NCBI GenBank assembly: GCA_905480075.1
Contig: CAJQOX010000098.1
Coordinates: 1 to 47,359, forward strand
Length of the DNA stretch: 47,359 bases
Direction of reading: 5' to 3'
Source of the DNA: an uncultured Aureispira sp.
GTDB taxonomy: Bacteria; Bacteroidota; Bacteroidia; Chitinophagales; Saprospiraceae
The notes under the pieces are model-generated. The model worked only from the letters and a program-made list of their open reading frames with translations. It was not told the origin of the DNA and made no database searches. Position 1 is the stretch's first letter; every line of letters begins with the position of its first letter. Both the position numbers and the translations under genes were made by a program. Positions 26,713 to 36,700 of the stretch are shown here, piece by piece.

Positions 26713-27087
26713 ATGAGTCTTACAATTAAAGGAAAATTAGTAAAAAAATTAGAACCTGAAGGAGGAGTAAGCAAAGCGGGGAAAGATTGGAAAAAACAAT
26801 CTTTTTTGGTTGATACAGGCGCCCAATATAATCCCGAAATATGTTTTCAGCTATTTGGAGAAGAAAAAATCCAAATGTTAAATGGTCTGAATGACGGGGA
26901 TGAAATTGAAGTCTTTTTTAATCTTTCATCAAGAGAATATAATGGACGCTATTTTCACAATATCGATGCCTGGAAAATAGAAAAAGAATCTACTACCGGT
27001 GCGGTCGCTCCAGTCAACTCAGATACGTTGATTACTTCAGATGTCGAACCTCCTTCAGATAAAAGTGCTGATGATTTGCCATTTTAG
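26713..27087 (+). CDS. DUF3127 domain protein, small OB-fold-like DNA-binding candidate
   Basis: The 124 residues match the short Bacteroidota DUF3127 family in opening (MSLTIKGKLVKKL), in the strand pattern through KQSFLVDTG, EICFQLFGEE, DEIEVFFNLSSREYNGRYF, and in size. The body resembles a single OB fold. The C-terminus is a disordered acidic tail ending DDLPF, nearly the tip used by single-stranded DNA-binding proteins (DDIPF) to recruit repair and replication enzymes. Family function is unestablished; a role on single-stranded DNA is inference from these features. It is followed by a very strong terminator and appears monocistronic. Confidence 0.85.
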   Translation: MSLTIKGKLVKKLEPEGGVSKAGKDWKKQSFLVDTGAQYNPEICFQLFGEEKIQMLNGLNDGDEIEVFFNLSSREYNGRYFHNIDAWKIEKESTTGAVAPVNSDTLITSDVEPPSDKSADDLPF

Positions 27088-27123
27088 ATAAAAATGGTTT
27101 TTTCATTTGAAGAGAAAGCTACA

Positions 27124-27166
27124 TTCAACAAAAAAAGCCCCGCAACGCGGGGCTTTTTTTGTTGAA
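27124..27166. terminator. Very strong hairpin terminator after the DUF3127 gene
   Basis: A perfect stem of 20 base pairs with a 3-base loop has a GCCCCGC/GCGGGGC core flanked by A and T tracts on both sides, so it can terminate in both directions. The remainder of the 27167-27467 gap is AT-rich with no feature seen. Confidence 0.93.
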
Positions 27167-27467
27167 ACTATACACACCAACCGGTGAATCAGAAAATATA
27201 AAAAATAAACGAATGATTGAAAAAATTATATTGATCAGTACAGCATCAAACTATTAATTTGAGAAATGAATTTTCCTGATATCGGAATTTTACAGCCTAT
27301 GATTACCAAGTCCCCTGATAAAAAAAATAATTTTTGAAACTTATTCGATAAACAACCGTAAAGACTATTACCGCATTACCTATATGTTTTCTCAATGGAT
27401 TTGTTCTCAGTGTAAAAATTATTTTTTTACCTGCTGTTCCATAGGTTATTTACATATAACAAGGTTT

Positions 27468-29819
27468 ATGAAAAAGGAACTTCTACTATTTATTCTGACA
27501 GGAATAAGTACTCTTTACTTCTGCGGTGATTCAAATGGTCAAACAATGCTGACAGATTCTGATAAGGGGCAGCAATTGGATCGCGACAAGGGTCCGAATT
27601 TAGTGAACTCTACCGTAATTCCCGATCAGAAAAACTACTCTCCACCTTTTAACTGTGCTTTATTAGGCCATAGCCAGCCTGCAGTGACAGATGACAATAT
27701 ATGTGAAGGGGGAAATGCTGTTGTAACGGCAACTCCAAATTTTGGTTTAACACTGAATTGGTTTGATGCACCTTCAGGAGGTAATCTATTGTTTACGGGT
27801 CCTGTATATTCTCACAGTCCCCTTAATTCAGTCATTTATTGGGTTGAAGAAACAAATGGTTTATGCAGAAGCGCCCGGGCTCAGGTGAAAATACACGTAA
27901 AAAAAATATTGACTGCTCCGTTTCCTATTGATGACCTCACCTGTAGCAACAACTCATTAACTCTTGGTACAAATTCCTCTTCGGGGGCCCCTTCACCTGT
28001 TTTTAAATGGTATGATACCTACACAAACGGGAACTTATTGCACACTGGCAGTAGTTATATTGTTCCAGCGGCCAATCAAAACTATTGGGTAGAAGAAGCA
28101 AATAGTATCTCTGCAGGTGTCCCTATGGATAATGGACCGGATGTCGGTTCTTATTCAGGAATGTCAAGAGGATATGTTTTTACTTCTCCTGCCAATTTTA
28201 CCCTCACAGGCCTCAGGGTACCTACTGATCAATCTACACATCATCAGTCTGTTGAAGTAATCAAGTTTAGTAGTGGTCTCCCTCCTTCTTTTCCTTCTGT
28301 ATCCAATAGTTTTACCTCTTTGTTTCGTGTAACAAATGTTTCCGGGGCAGGCATAATTTCTTGTAATGTCAATATAAATTACGGCGATAAAATAGCAATT
28401 ATCGGTTCAAGAGGCGCTAATTGTGTGAATTCATACAGCACCCCCAACTATCAGACAAAAATAGCAGGAATCCCTGTAACACTTCAACGGTGTGGTATGC
28501 AAGGAAATATTGCATCAAATAATGCAAATAATATCTGGAAAGAGACCAACAATCCTATCGGACGTATTGATATGTTTTATGATGCATCTTTTGGGTGTAG
28601 TAGTCCGAGAACTGAAGTAAAGGCTACTGTTTCAGAACCTACCTGTTCAGCTACAAATACTATTGTAACTGCTAACGGGAATTGTTCAAAAAATGAAGGT
28701 ACTACCGATTGGACGTACTATTATGATAATTTAAATCCTGAAAATTTAATTTTTGCTATAGCACATGACCCCCTGCATTTGGGGAATAATAATTTTACAG
28801 CTTCTGTAGAAATTACAACTTCTTCCAATCCGGATAATCCATCAGATTTTGCAGATGGTATTTTCAGAAACGAAGATTTGTTAAATCAATATGCCTATTT
28901 TGCCATGGGACGTCATTGGAATATCAGCTATAGCGGGACCCTTACAGACCCAGTCGATATCAGGTTTTTTTATAATCAAAGCGAATTGTCAGCTATTGAA
29001 ACTGCTGCTGACAATTGGAAAAATTCAAGTTATAACGGGGTGAATAATTTGTTGATAGGAGAGTTAGAATGGTTTAGTACTAACAATTCATATTACTTGC
29101 CTACAAGTGCTCTGCAGCCTGATTCTTTAACTAACTGTACCGTTTTTAGCCCATCCACTGTCAATAGCTCAACAACGGCTAATGGAGTTAATTTTGTTCA
29201 AATAAACGGTGTGTTGGATTTGTCCGGAGGGACAGCAGCAATAAGCGTTTTTCCCGGGCACCTTCTTGGGACTGATTTGTCTGAATTTACAGCTAAAAAT
29301 ATTAACAACAAAGAAGTACTGCTATCCTGGACAACAGAATCGGAGGAAAATCTTGAATATTTTGAAATACAAAGAGCGAAAGATGGCTATAACTTCGAAA
29401 CAATTGCAAGACTTGATAAGAAGGGGCAGAATCTTAGTAGTTCTGATTACACATTTCTTGATAAAGAAATTATGAAAGGTGAAAATTATTACCGAATTAA
29501 AATGGTAGAAAAGGACAATAAATATAATTATTCAAAAACAAAAGTTATTGTGTTTTTTGATAGTCCGGAGATAGTTAAGATATTCCCAAATCCCTTTGAT
29601 TCAGAAATCAACATAATATATGAATCTGATGTTTTGGAATCAGCTGAAATCACTTTGACTGATATTGCAGGGAAAAAAATATTTGAGACTATTTATGATT
29701 TGCACAAGGGGACAAACAGGATTAAAATCAGACTCGATGAGAAAATAGCTGAAGGGGCTTATATTTTAAACATAAAAAACAATTCTTATTGTTCATATAA
29801 AAAAATGGTTCATAAATAA
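27468..29819 (+). CDS. T9SS-exported surface protein with Ig-like domains and type A sorting domain
   Basis: The ATG at 27468 opens a signal peptide (MKKELLLFILTGISTLYFCG); a longer in-frame start at 27384 gives a cysteine-rich tail before it and is rejected. The 783 residues contain two Ig_7-type repeats (NWFDAPSGGNLLFTG and KWYDTYTNGNLLHTG, each ending with YWVEE), a beta-rich central part (about 225-385), the same uncharacterised module as in the metalloprotease at the window start (about 400-600; HWNIS, DIRFFYNQSEL, IETAADNW), and a C-terminal sorting domain (FPNPFDSEINI, ending AYILNIKNN). No enzyme motif is seen. The Ig_7 repeats suggest adhesion. Confidence 0.85.
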   Translation: MKKELLLFILTGISTLYFCGDSNGQTMLTDSDKGQQLDRDKGPNLVNSTVIPDQKNYSPPFNCALLGHSQPAVTDDNICEGGNAVVTATPNFGLTLNWFDAPSGGNLLFTGPVYSHSPLNSVIYWVEETNGLCRSARAQVKIHVKKILTAPFPIDDLTCSNNSLTLGTNSSSGAPSPVFKWYDTYTNGNLLHTGSSYIVPAANQNYWVEEANSISAGVPMDNGPDVGSYSGMSRGYVFTSPANFTLTGLRVPTDQSTHHQSVEVIKFSSGLPPSFPSVSNSFTSLFRVTNVSGAGIISCNVNINYGDKIAIIGSRGANCVNSYSTPNYQTKIAGIPVTLQRCGMQGNIASNNANNIWKETNNPIGRIDMFYDASFGCSSPRTEVKATVSEPTCSATNTIVTANGNCSKNEGTTDWTYYYDNLNPENLIFAIAHDPLHLGNNNFTASVEITTSSNPDNPSDFADGIFRNEDLLNQYAYFAMGRHWNISYSGTLTDPVDIRFFYNQSELSAIETAADNWKNSSYNGVNNLLIGELEWFSTNNSYYLPTSALQPDSLTNCTVFSPSTVNSSTTANGVNFVQINGVLDLSGGTAAISVFPGHLLGTDLSEFTAKNINNKEVLLSWTTESEENLEYFEIQRAKDGYNFETIARLDKKGQNLSSSDYTFLDKEIMKGENYYRIKMVEKDNKYNYSKTKVIVFFDSPEIVKIFPNPFDSEINIIYESDVLESAEITLTDIAGKKIFETIYDLHKGTNRIKIRLDEKIAEGAYILNIKNNSYCSYKKMVHK

Positions 29820-29822
29820 ACT

Positions 29823-29863
29823 AAAAAAGCAAAGACAAATAATTTATTTGTCTTTGCTTTTTG
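29823..29863. terminator. Bidirectional terminator between convergent genes
   Basis: An almost perfect hairpin (arm AAAAAGCAAAGACAAATAA and its complement) sits between the T9SS cargo gene and the convergent small secreted protein gene, with A and T tracts on both sides. Confidence 0.85.
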
Positions 29864-29884
29864 AAAAAAAATCAGGTGAATCGA

Positions 29885-30373
29885 TTATTTAAATGATGCC
29901 CCTTCTTCCTGACCTAAAGCTACAATGTTGGAATCGCCTGTTTCAGGGTTTTCGAATACTACAGAAGATATACTTTCAGGAACATAGATGGTGTAGGAAA
30001 CATCTTCGCTGCAGGTAGAACCCTGTAAAACCATCGGCTGTCTCGTTTTAGCCTCAATCCGTAAACCCTTGCCACCGTCGGGTGTAAGGAAAAGGCTATA
30101 CCTGCCTTTTTTAATTAGTACATCGAGGAAAAATAAATTAGGTATCCCGAGTTTTACTTTTCCGGAAACCATAACCCTTGAGCCTTTCATGTGTTTGACT
30201 CTTACATCAGAAGTGTTCAGTTTGACATAGATTGATTTTGGTGGGTTGTCTCTGTCATTGTCGTCAACAGCAAGTACCTGGTTTAAGTTTTGAGTAACCT
30301 GCCCCTGACTGTAGCAGAATTGGAAGACTATTACAGACAACAGAATAGTCAATATAATATTCTTGGTTCTCAT
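29885..30373 (-). CDS. Small secreted protein of unknown function
   Basis: The ATG at 30373 gives 162 residues; a TTG 18 bases upstream is not needed. Residues 1-24 are a signal peptide (MRTKNIILTILLSVIVFQFCYSQ). The remainder is beta-rich, with repeated short strands (IYVKLNTSDVRVKHMKGSRVMVSGKV read in part; GLRIEAK; VSYTIYVPESISSVVFEN), like the small auto-adhesin (DUF4097-type) beta-helix proteins of Bacteroidota. The family match is tentative. It has its own well-formed promoter and ends at a shared terminator, so it is a single-gene unit. Confidence 0.65.
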   Translation of the reverse strand: MRTKNIILTILLSVIVFQFCYSQGQVTQNLNQVLAVDDNDRDNPPKSIYVKLNTSDVRVKHMKGSRVMVSGKVKLGIPNLFFLDVLIKKGRYSLFLTPDGGKGLRIEAKTRQPMVLQGSTCSEDVSYTIYVPESISSVVFENPETGDSNIVALGQEEGASFK

Positions 30374-30481
30374 GATGTTAAAATTAATCAAATAGTTAAC
30401 AGTATAATCACATATTCTGGGTTTGGGTGTTGAAAACTTAATAAATCAGCAAAAATTTAGATTGGGAATAATTGCAGAACA

Positions 30482-30512
30482 CAAATATAATGAAATGTGC
30501 TTTAGTTTCCAA
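30482..30512 (-). promoter_or_regulatory. Promoter of the small secreted protein gene
   Basis: On the minus strand, TTG (30512-30510), a 20-base spacer and TATATTTG (30489-30482) match the phylum consensus. The start site would be near 30475, about 100 bases before the ATG. Confidence 0.6.
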
Positions 30513-30648
30513 GTAAAATTAAATTTTTTAATAAACTATTTTGGTAAAATTATAAACGTGTATTACGTATAGAGTTTAAAATTATATATCATGAAACTCT
30601 TTGATTTTGGAAATTGAACAAAAGATGCAGGTTCAAAAAAATATATGT

Positions 30649-30710
30649 CCTTTTGGTTTGTCAATCAAAAGGGTAGGTGGTCTTCAGGAGTGTTGGTGAC
30701 GGAACTCCTG
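30649..30710 (+). promoter_or_regulatory. Two consecutive hairpins upstream of the amidase gene
   Basis: CCTTTTG/CAAAAGG (30649-30672) and CAGGAGT/ACTCCTG (30685-30710) each form a 7-base-pair stem 12 bases apart, about 55 bases before the amidase start. Neither has a T-run, so they are not terminators. They may be part of a structured leader. The rest of the 30374-30764 gap is AT-rich apart from the divergent promoter. Confidence 0.3.
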
Positions 30711-30764
30711 GAAATACATTGAAATATGTTTAAGTATTTTGATATCTTGTGGAAAAGCTAAATT

Positions 30765-32177
30765 ATGATGAAAAATATTAATGCTTTTGATGTCGGGATT
30801 CTGGGGAATATGGATGCCACCGAAATTGCAGGTTTAATTAAAGACGGGGAAATTACTTCCAAGGAAGCTGTAGCCTGTTCCGTAGAACGTGCATTAAAAC
30901 TGGAACCTACTCTCAATGCAATTGTAACCGATTGTTTTGATACTGCGATGTCAGAAGCTGAAAAAGAAAGAGAAGGCGTTTTTTCTGGAGTGCCCACCTT
31001 TATTAAAGATTTGATTAATGTAAAGGGGATGCCCACCCTGCATGGCTCAAAGGGCGTTGGAAAAAAAATCCATAAAAAAAACGAGAAAATTACTGAGCAA
31101 ATCTTGTCTACAGGCTGTCTTGTACTGGGGAAATCTACAACTTCTGAATTCGGCTTGTTGCCCTCTGCAGAAACTCTGTTGCAAGGCTCAACACTTAATC
31201 CCTTGAATCCGGAATATTCTACAGGAGGATCTTCGGGAGGTGCCGCTGCACTTGTCTCCTCTGGGGTTGTGCCTTTTGCCCATGCTGCCGACGGTGGGGG
31301 CTCGATTAGAATTCCCGCTTCCTGTTGTGGATTGATTGGCTTAAAACCCAGCAGAGGCCGTGATATTGAATCTCCTACGGGTATGCTTCCCATTGATATT
31401 GTTTGTCAGGGAATATTAAGCAGGACTGTCAGAGATACTGCTAACTATTTTTCAGCTATTGAAAAGTATCACAAGGCAACAAACCTGCCGCCTATAGGCC
31501 TTGTGAATAAATCTTCAAAAAAACGATTGCTGATCGCCATGTTTACTGATACCGCTTCTGGAATAGAAAGTCAGAGCAATGTAAAAGACAGCGTCATTTC
31601 CGCAGGGAAATTCTGTGAAAGCCTTGGGCACCGCGTAGAACATATTTCCTCTCCCTTTGATCAGGAAGTTAAAATTGATTTCCTTACCTACTGGAGCTTC
31701 CTGACTTATATGCTTCGCCGTTTTGGAAAATTTTCTTACGGTTTGAATTTCCAAAAAACGAAATTGGAGATATTTACTACACAAATGGCACGTGTGTATC
31801 CTAAAGTGATGTTCAATACCCCCGGAATAGTGAAACGATTGAAAAAATTCAGTATTTATTATGAAAGTTTATTCGATAAATATGACCTTTTATTGAATCC
31901 TGTTCTTTCTCACCCTGTACCCAAAATTGGTTATTTTTCTCCGGAAAACAATTTTTTTTCAACCATAGAAAAATTAAGTCAGTATGTTAACTTTACAACC
32001 ATTCAGAATATCAGCGGTGCGCCTTCAATTGCTTTGCCTATGGGAAAATGTGACAATAAGCTGCCAATAGGTGTGCAGTTTTCAGCAGAAATAGGACAGG
32101 AGCAAAAATTACTGGAGCTGGCCTTTGAGATAGAAGAGAACAAGGGTTTTGTTGATTGGTTTGGTACGATTGTCTGA
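30765..32177 (+). CDS. Amidase (amidase signature family)
   Basis: The 470 residues have the complete amidase-signature catalytic set: Lys81 in FIKDLINVKG, the cis-serine Ser156 in TGGSSGGAA, and the nucleophile Ser180 in ADGGGSIRIPASCCGLIGLKPSRGR (read in part). These enzymes hydrolyse carboxyamides. GatA is unlikely because there is no gatB or gatC neighbour and the length and C-terminus suit a general amidase. No signal peptide is present. The two Met codons at the start make 30765 or 30768 equally possible. The substrate is unknown. Confidence 0.93.
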   Translation: MMKNINAFDVGILGNMDATEIAGLIKDGEITSKEAVACSVERALKLEPTLNAIVTDCFDTAMSEAEKEREGVFSGVPTFIKDLINVKGMPTLHGSKGVGKKIHKKNEKITEQILSTGCLVLGKSTTSEFGLLPSAETLLQGSTLNPLNPEYSTGGSSGGAAALVSSGVVPFAHAADGGGSIRIPASCCGLIGLKPSRGRDIESPTGMLPIDIVCQGILSRTVRDTANYFSAIEKYHKATNLPPIGLVNKSSKKRLLIAMFTDTASGIESQSNVKDSVISAGKFCESLGHRVEHISSPFDQEVKIDFLTYWSFLTYMLRRFGKFSYGLNFQKTKLEIFTTQMARVYPKVMFNTPGIVKRLKKFSIYYESLFDKYDLLLNPVLSHPVPKIGYFSPENNFFSTIEKLSQYVNFTTIQNISGAPSIALPMGKCDNKLPIGVQFSAEIGQEQKLLELAFEIEENKGFVDWFGTIV

Positions 32178-32253
32178 TAGGAATACTTAAATCTATTTTT
32201 ATGTTTCTGTTCTGGTTGACGATCTGTTTCATCCGGCCCTTGTGATTTTTAAA

Positions 32254-32293
32254 TAAAACTGCTGAAATATAGATTGATAAAGCAGCAGTTTTA
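32254..32293 (+). terminator. Terminator after the amidase gene
   Basis: An 11-base-pair stem, TAAAACTGCTG with CAGCAGTTTTA, encloses an 18-base loop, 77 bases after the stop. The T-tract is within the 3' arm, so it is a weaker terminator. The rest of the 32178-32540 gap is AT-rich. Confidence 0.55.
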
Positions 32294-32479
32294 CTTCCTG
32301 GCGCGTTGATTAAGAACAAATACTTTTTATTCAATAATAAATTATTTTAAGAATAATATTTTACTTCTTTATTGTTTGCCATAAAAAAGCTCAGAAAAGA
32401 TTCAGTTTATGATATAAAATTTTACACAGTTATTATATATTTATAATTTCTAAAAATAGGTCAGAAGCATAAAACTTTG

Positions 32480-32487
32480 TAGTTTTG
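32480..32487 (+). promoter_or_regulatory. Candidate -7 box before the PorV/PorQ-like gene
   Basis: TAGTTTTG matches TAnnTTTG and would start transcription near 32494, 47 bases before the ATG at 32541. No TTG at the -33 position is evident. Confidence 0.4.
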
Positions 32488-32540
32488 TGTGGGACTCTGT
32501 CTATCTTTTTATTACTCAGTATATCTTAAACAGCTTTTTA

Positions 32541-33686
32541 ATGCTAAGATTATCTTTAGTGGCAACAATAGTATTTGTTTCTTTCTGTTGCCTCCACGCT
32601 CAAAAATACAGTAACGAATTTTTATCTATCGGCGTAGGCGCCCGTGCACAGGCAATGGGAGGTGCGCAGCTTGCACATGTAAGCGATGCTACTGCAGGCT
32701 TTTGGAATCCCGCCGGTTTGACAGGGGTAGAAACAGATTTACAGTTGGCAGCGATGCACAATGAGTGGTTTGCTAGCATTGGTCAATATGACTATATAGG
32801 ATTTGTTGCCCCTATTGCTAATAAATCAAGGTACCTGGGTTTTACTTTTATACGGTTTGGTGTTGATAATATACCCAATACCCTGTCTCTCTATGGTAGT
32901 GACGGTCAGGTTAACTATGATAACGTAACTACTTTTAATGCGGCAGATTATGCATTTATGTTGCATTATGCTCAAAAAATAGAATCAATAGGTCTTTCTT
33001 TTGGTGTTACACCTAAGGTCGTTCACAGAAAAGTGGGTCCCTTTGCCACCTCATGGGGCTTCGGGATCGATATAGGTGCTCAGTACTCTTTGAATGATTT
33101 TAAGTTCGGATTAATGTTAAAAGATATCTCCACCACCTTCAATGCCTGGTCATTCAATTTTACTGATGAAGAAAAACAAACGCTTCAGATGACCAATAAT
33201 GAGATTCCAATAAAATCTATGGAAATTACAAAACCTACAATTGGCCTGGGGGTTGCTTATGTCAAAGATTTTAAAATTGGTAAGCCCAAAGAAGGTAAAA
33301 AACAAAAATATATCGGCCTGACAGCTGAATTGGATTTCAATATGACTACAGATGGCCGTAGAAATACCTTAATCAGTGCCGACCCTATTAGTTTTGACCC
33401 CACACTTGGTTTGGAAGTCCATTATAATAATCTGGTGTTTCTCAGGGGAGGCATCAATAATATTCAACAATTCAAGGATATAAGTGATAATATGAAATGG
33501 GCTGTTCAGCCTAATTTCGGAGTGGGTTTCAGGATTTATAAATTTTACATCGACTATGCGTTGGGAGTGAATGCAGGAGGGGCAATCCTCGATAATACTC
33601 AGGGCGCAATACTATCACATATTGTTTCCGTAAAAATAGATATTAATTATCAGTTTTTGAAAAATGCTTTGAAAGATGAAGAATAA
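32541..33686 (+). CDS. PorV/PorQ-family outer-membrane beta-barrel protein
   Basis: The ATG at 32541 opens a signal peptide (MLRLSLVATIVFVSFCCLHAQ); an earlier in-frame start at 32487 adds an unlikely extension. The mature N-terminus FLSIGVGARAQAMGGAQLAHVSDATAGFWNPAGL (read in part) is the hallmark of the PorV/PorQ family, and the remaining sequence alternates as barrel strands to a terminal VKIDINYQF. The total is 381 residues. PorV carries cargo from the T9SS translocon to the PorU sortase; PorQ-type paralogues have related tasks. The next gene is a PorU2-type C25 protein, 79 bases on and on the same strand, so the two probably act together. Confidence 0.85.
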   Translation: MLRLSLVATIVFVSFCCLHAQKYSNEFLSIGVGARAQAMGGAQLAHVSDATAGFWNPAGLTGVETDLQLAAMHNEWFASIGQYDYIGFVAPIANKSRYLGFTFIRFGVDNIPNTLSLYGSDGQVNYDNVTTFNAADYAFMLHYAQKIESIGLSFGVTPKVVHRKVGPFATSWGFGIDIGAQYSLNDFKFGLMLKDISTTFNAWSFNFTDEEKQTLQMTNNEIPIKSMEITKPTIGLGVAYVKDFKIGKPKEGKKQKYIGLTAELDFNMTTDGRRNTLISADPISFDPTLGLEVHYNNLVFLRGGINNIQQFKDISDNMKWAVQPNFGVGFRIYKFYIDYALGVNAGGAILDNTQGAILSHIVSVKIDINYQFLKNALKDEE

Positions 33687-33765
33687 GCTCATTCGGACGT
33701 TGAATTTTTGATGGGAATCAGCCGCTGGTCAATTCTATTATTCAGGATTTAATAATATTTGTCAT

Positions 33766-36700
33766 ATGATAAAATCAATAATATTAAATACATTTTTTTT
33801 GTTTTTATTTGGTGTTGCTTCTGTTTACGGACAGGGACATAATGGTTTGTACGGCAATGAATGGATAGATTATACTCCTGGAAAGGAATACTATAAAATC
33901 AAAGTTTTTGAAGATGGTATGTATAGGGTAAGCCGTGCTGTTTTGCAACAGGCCGGGGCAAATACAAGCAGTATAAATCTGAATGGGATTCAGGTTTTTC
34001 ATGAGGGAGTTGAGATTCCTGTTTTTATTGAAAGTACAGGCGGAGTACTGGATTATGTTCAGTTTTACGGAAAGAAAAACAGGGGCAGTTTTGATGTTAA
34101 CATGTATAATGATCCTGAACATCATTTTAATGAAAGATTTAGCCTTTTTAATGATACCGCTTCCTATTTTCTGACTTGGGGGGCTACTGCATCAACAAAA
34201 CATTTTACAGAACGCAGTGCCAATCTTTCGAACCTTCCTCCGGTGGAACAGTATTTTATGCACGAAAATACGGTAACCTATTCAAGTACATGGAATACAG
34301 GTAAAAAACACCAGATATCTACAGAGTTACTGACCAAATCAATTTTTGAATTTGGAGAAGGGTTCGGTAGTAATATTACGACTTCTTTGAACACTAATGT
34401 CCCCAGCGAACATCCTTTTTCGGGTGGACCAAATGCTACGGCAACAGTAAAAGTATATGCTACTTCAAGTGGAGTAAATAACTTGAATTTGAAAGCAGGG
34501 AATACTACTTATGGTACCTTTACGATTGCCGGTCAGAAAGTTGCAGCATATTCTGCAAGTTTTCCTGCCTCTGTAATACAACCGGGAGGTACATCCATCA
34601 ATTCATCAGGCCCTAGCCACTACCTTGCTTATGTAGATCTTGAGTACCCCAGGACTTTTGATTTTGATGGCAGCTCCATTTTTCCTTTTAAAATGGCTGC
34701 TAACAACAACAGGAAGTATCTGAATCTTGAAAATGTTGACGCAACCAATTCCGGTCAAAACAAGTACTATCTATACGATCTGACCAATTCCGTTCGGATT
34801 AACGGATTGTATAGCGGAGTCAATTCTATGGTAGTAACTGACCTGACACCTTCCGCCTCGGAAAGAGAATTGGTACTTATAAATGAAGGCAACCCAAATA
34901 GCTACACGAATGTAGCTGGGGTTAATTCCGTAACATTCAAGAACTATTCATCCTCTTTGTATACATCTACTAATTATCTTATTATCACTCATTCCTCCCT
35001 GAGAAGTAACTCTAACGGAAACAATCCGATTTTTGATTACAGGGCATACCGACAATCATCTGCCGGAGGTGGTTATATAACTTCAGATGTAGATGTACAG
35101 GAACTTTACGATCAATTCTCTTACGGTATTAGTAATCACGCCTTGGCAATCAGGCATTTTGTGCATTTTGTTAATGCTAATTGGTCGAACCCCGAATATG
35201 TGTTCTTAATAGGGAAAGGGAGAGATTATCAAGCTATTCGTGGCGCTGTATCAAATATGCTTGTTCCTACTTTTGGATATCCAACATCCGATAATGTAAT
35301 GTTAGGGTCCGTGAATAGTGACGAACCCTTAATTGCAGTAGGCAGACTTGCTGCTGAAAACGGGGATCAGGTGAGCCTTTATTTGCAAAAAATAATTGAT
35401 ACAGAAGCTCAAAGAACTGCTGCCCAAACTTTGATTGACCGGGGGTGGACTAAAAATATATTGCATCTTGGCGGTGGACAAAACAGTGGAGAACAAAATT
35501 TGATACGGAATCATCTTAATTCTATGAAATTGAAAATTGAAGCTCCTGGTTATGGTGGTTTTGTGGAATCATTTTTTAAAACCTCCAGTAGTCCTATTCA
35601 AGTGGTTCAGTCCTCCTATTTGGATTCACTGGTTAATTCAGGGGTGTCAATGATTACTTTTTTTGGCCATTCCTCGGCTAACAGTTTTGATTTCAACCTT
35701 GACCATCCTCAAAATTATAATAATTATCAAAAGTACCCTCTGATAATGGCTTTAGGGTGTTATGGAGGTACAATCTCCAACCCAACGCCTAAAATCAGTG
35801 AAGAGTTTATTTTTGAGCCTCAGGCCGGTGCGGGGGTGTTTCTTGCTTCTGTGGGGGCTTCCGCCTTATCTGCATTAAATAATTTTGCTCAGGAGTTTTA
35901 TACCAGCGTTGGCGCTGCGTATTATAATGAAGGTGCTTCAAAATCTGTTAAGGAAGCAATACGTGTCCTCCAAAATGGTAATTATGGTACAACTATACAA
36001 ATGGCTTGTAATTATATGGTTTATCACGGTGACCCTGCATATAGACTCTCGAATACAGAATTTCCGGATTATTATATTGATGAAACCTTAGTCAGCCATT
36101 CTCCGGAAGAAGTAACTATTCAGTTGGGGTCTTTTAATTTAGAACTCGATATTTATAACCTGGGGAAAGCTGTCGATTCTGTAATAAATATAAGGGTAGA
36201 CCGTATTTTGCCCGGAAGTAATACTGCGGACTTTGAAACTTCGATACTGGTGAATGCTCCCTTTCATAGTAGTCATGTGATCATTCCTATTCAAATTGCT
36301 AACAGTACAGAATTGGGATTGAATAAATTTAATATTTACATTGATTCTGATTCTGCGGTTAACGAACAGCCTGCACCTCCGGCTGAACAAAACAACAGTG
36401 TATTAGAATATAATGTTGTAATAACGGCGAATAGTATTGTTCCTGTTTATCCATACGAATTTTCAATTGTGCCTGATGCTCCAATTACCCTTAAAGCATC
36501 AACAGGAAACGCATTCGCAATTCCTCAGACTTATATTTTTCAAATAGACACTACAGAATACTTTAATAGCCCACTGATCGACAGTGCCCGTATTACACAA
36601 TCAGGAGGTTTGGTAGAATGGACTCCTTCTATAAGTTATATGGATTCAACAGTGTATTACTGGCGTGTAAGTATAGACCCTGCAAGCCCTTCCTCCTGGG

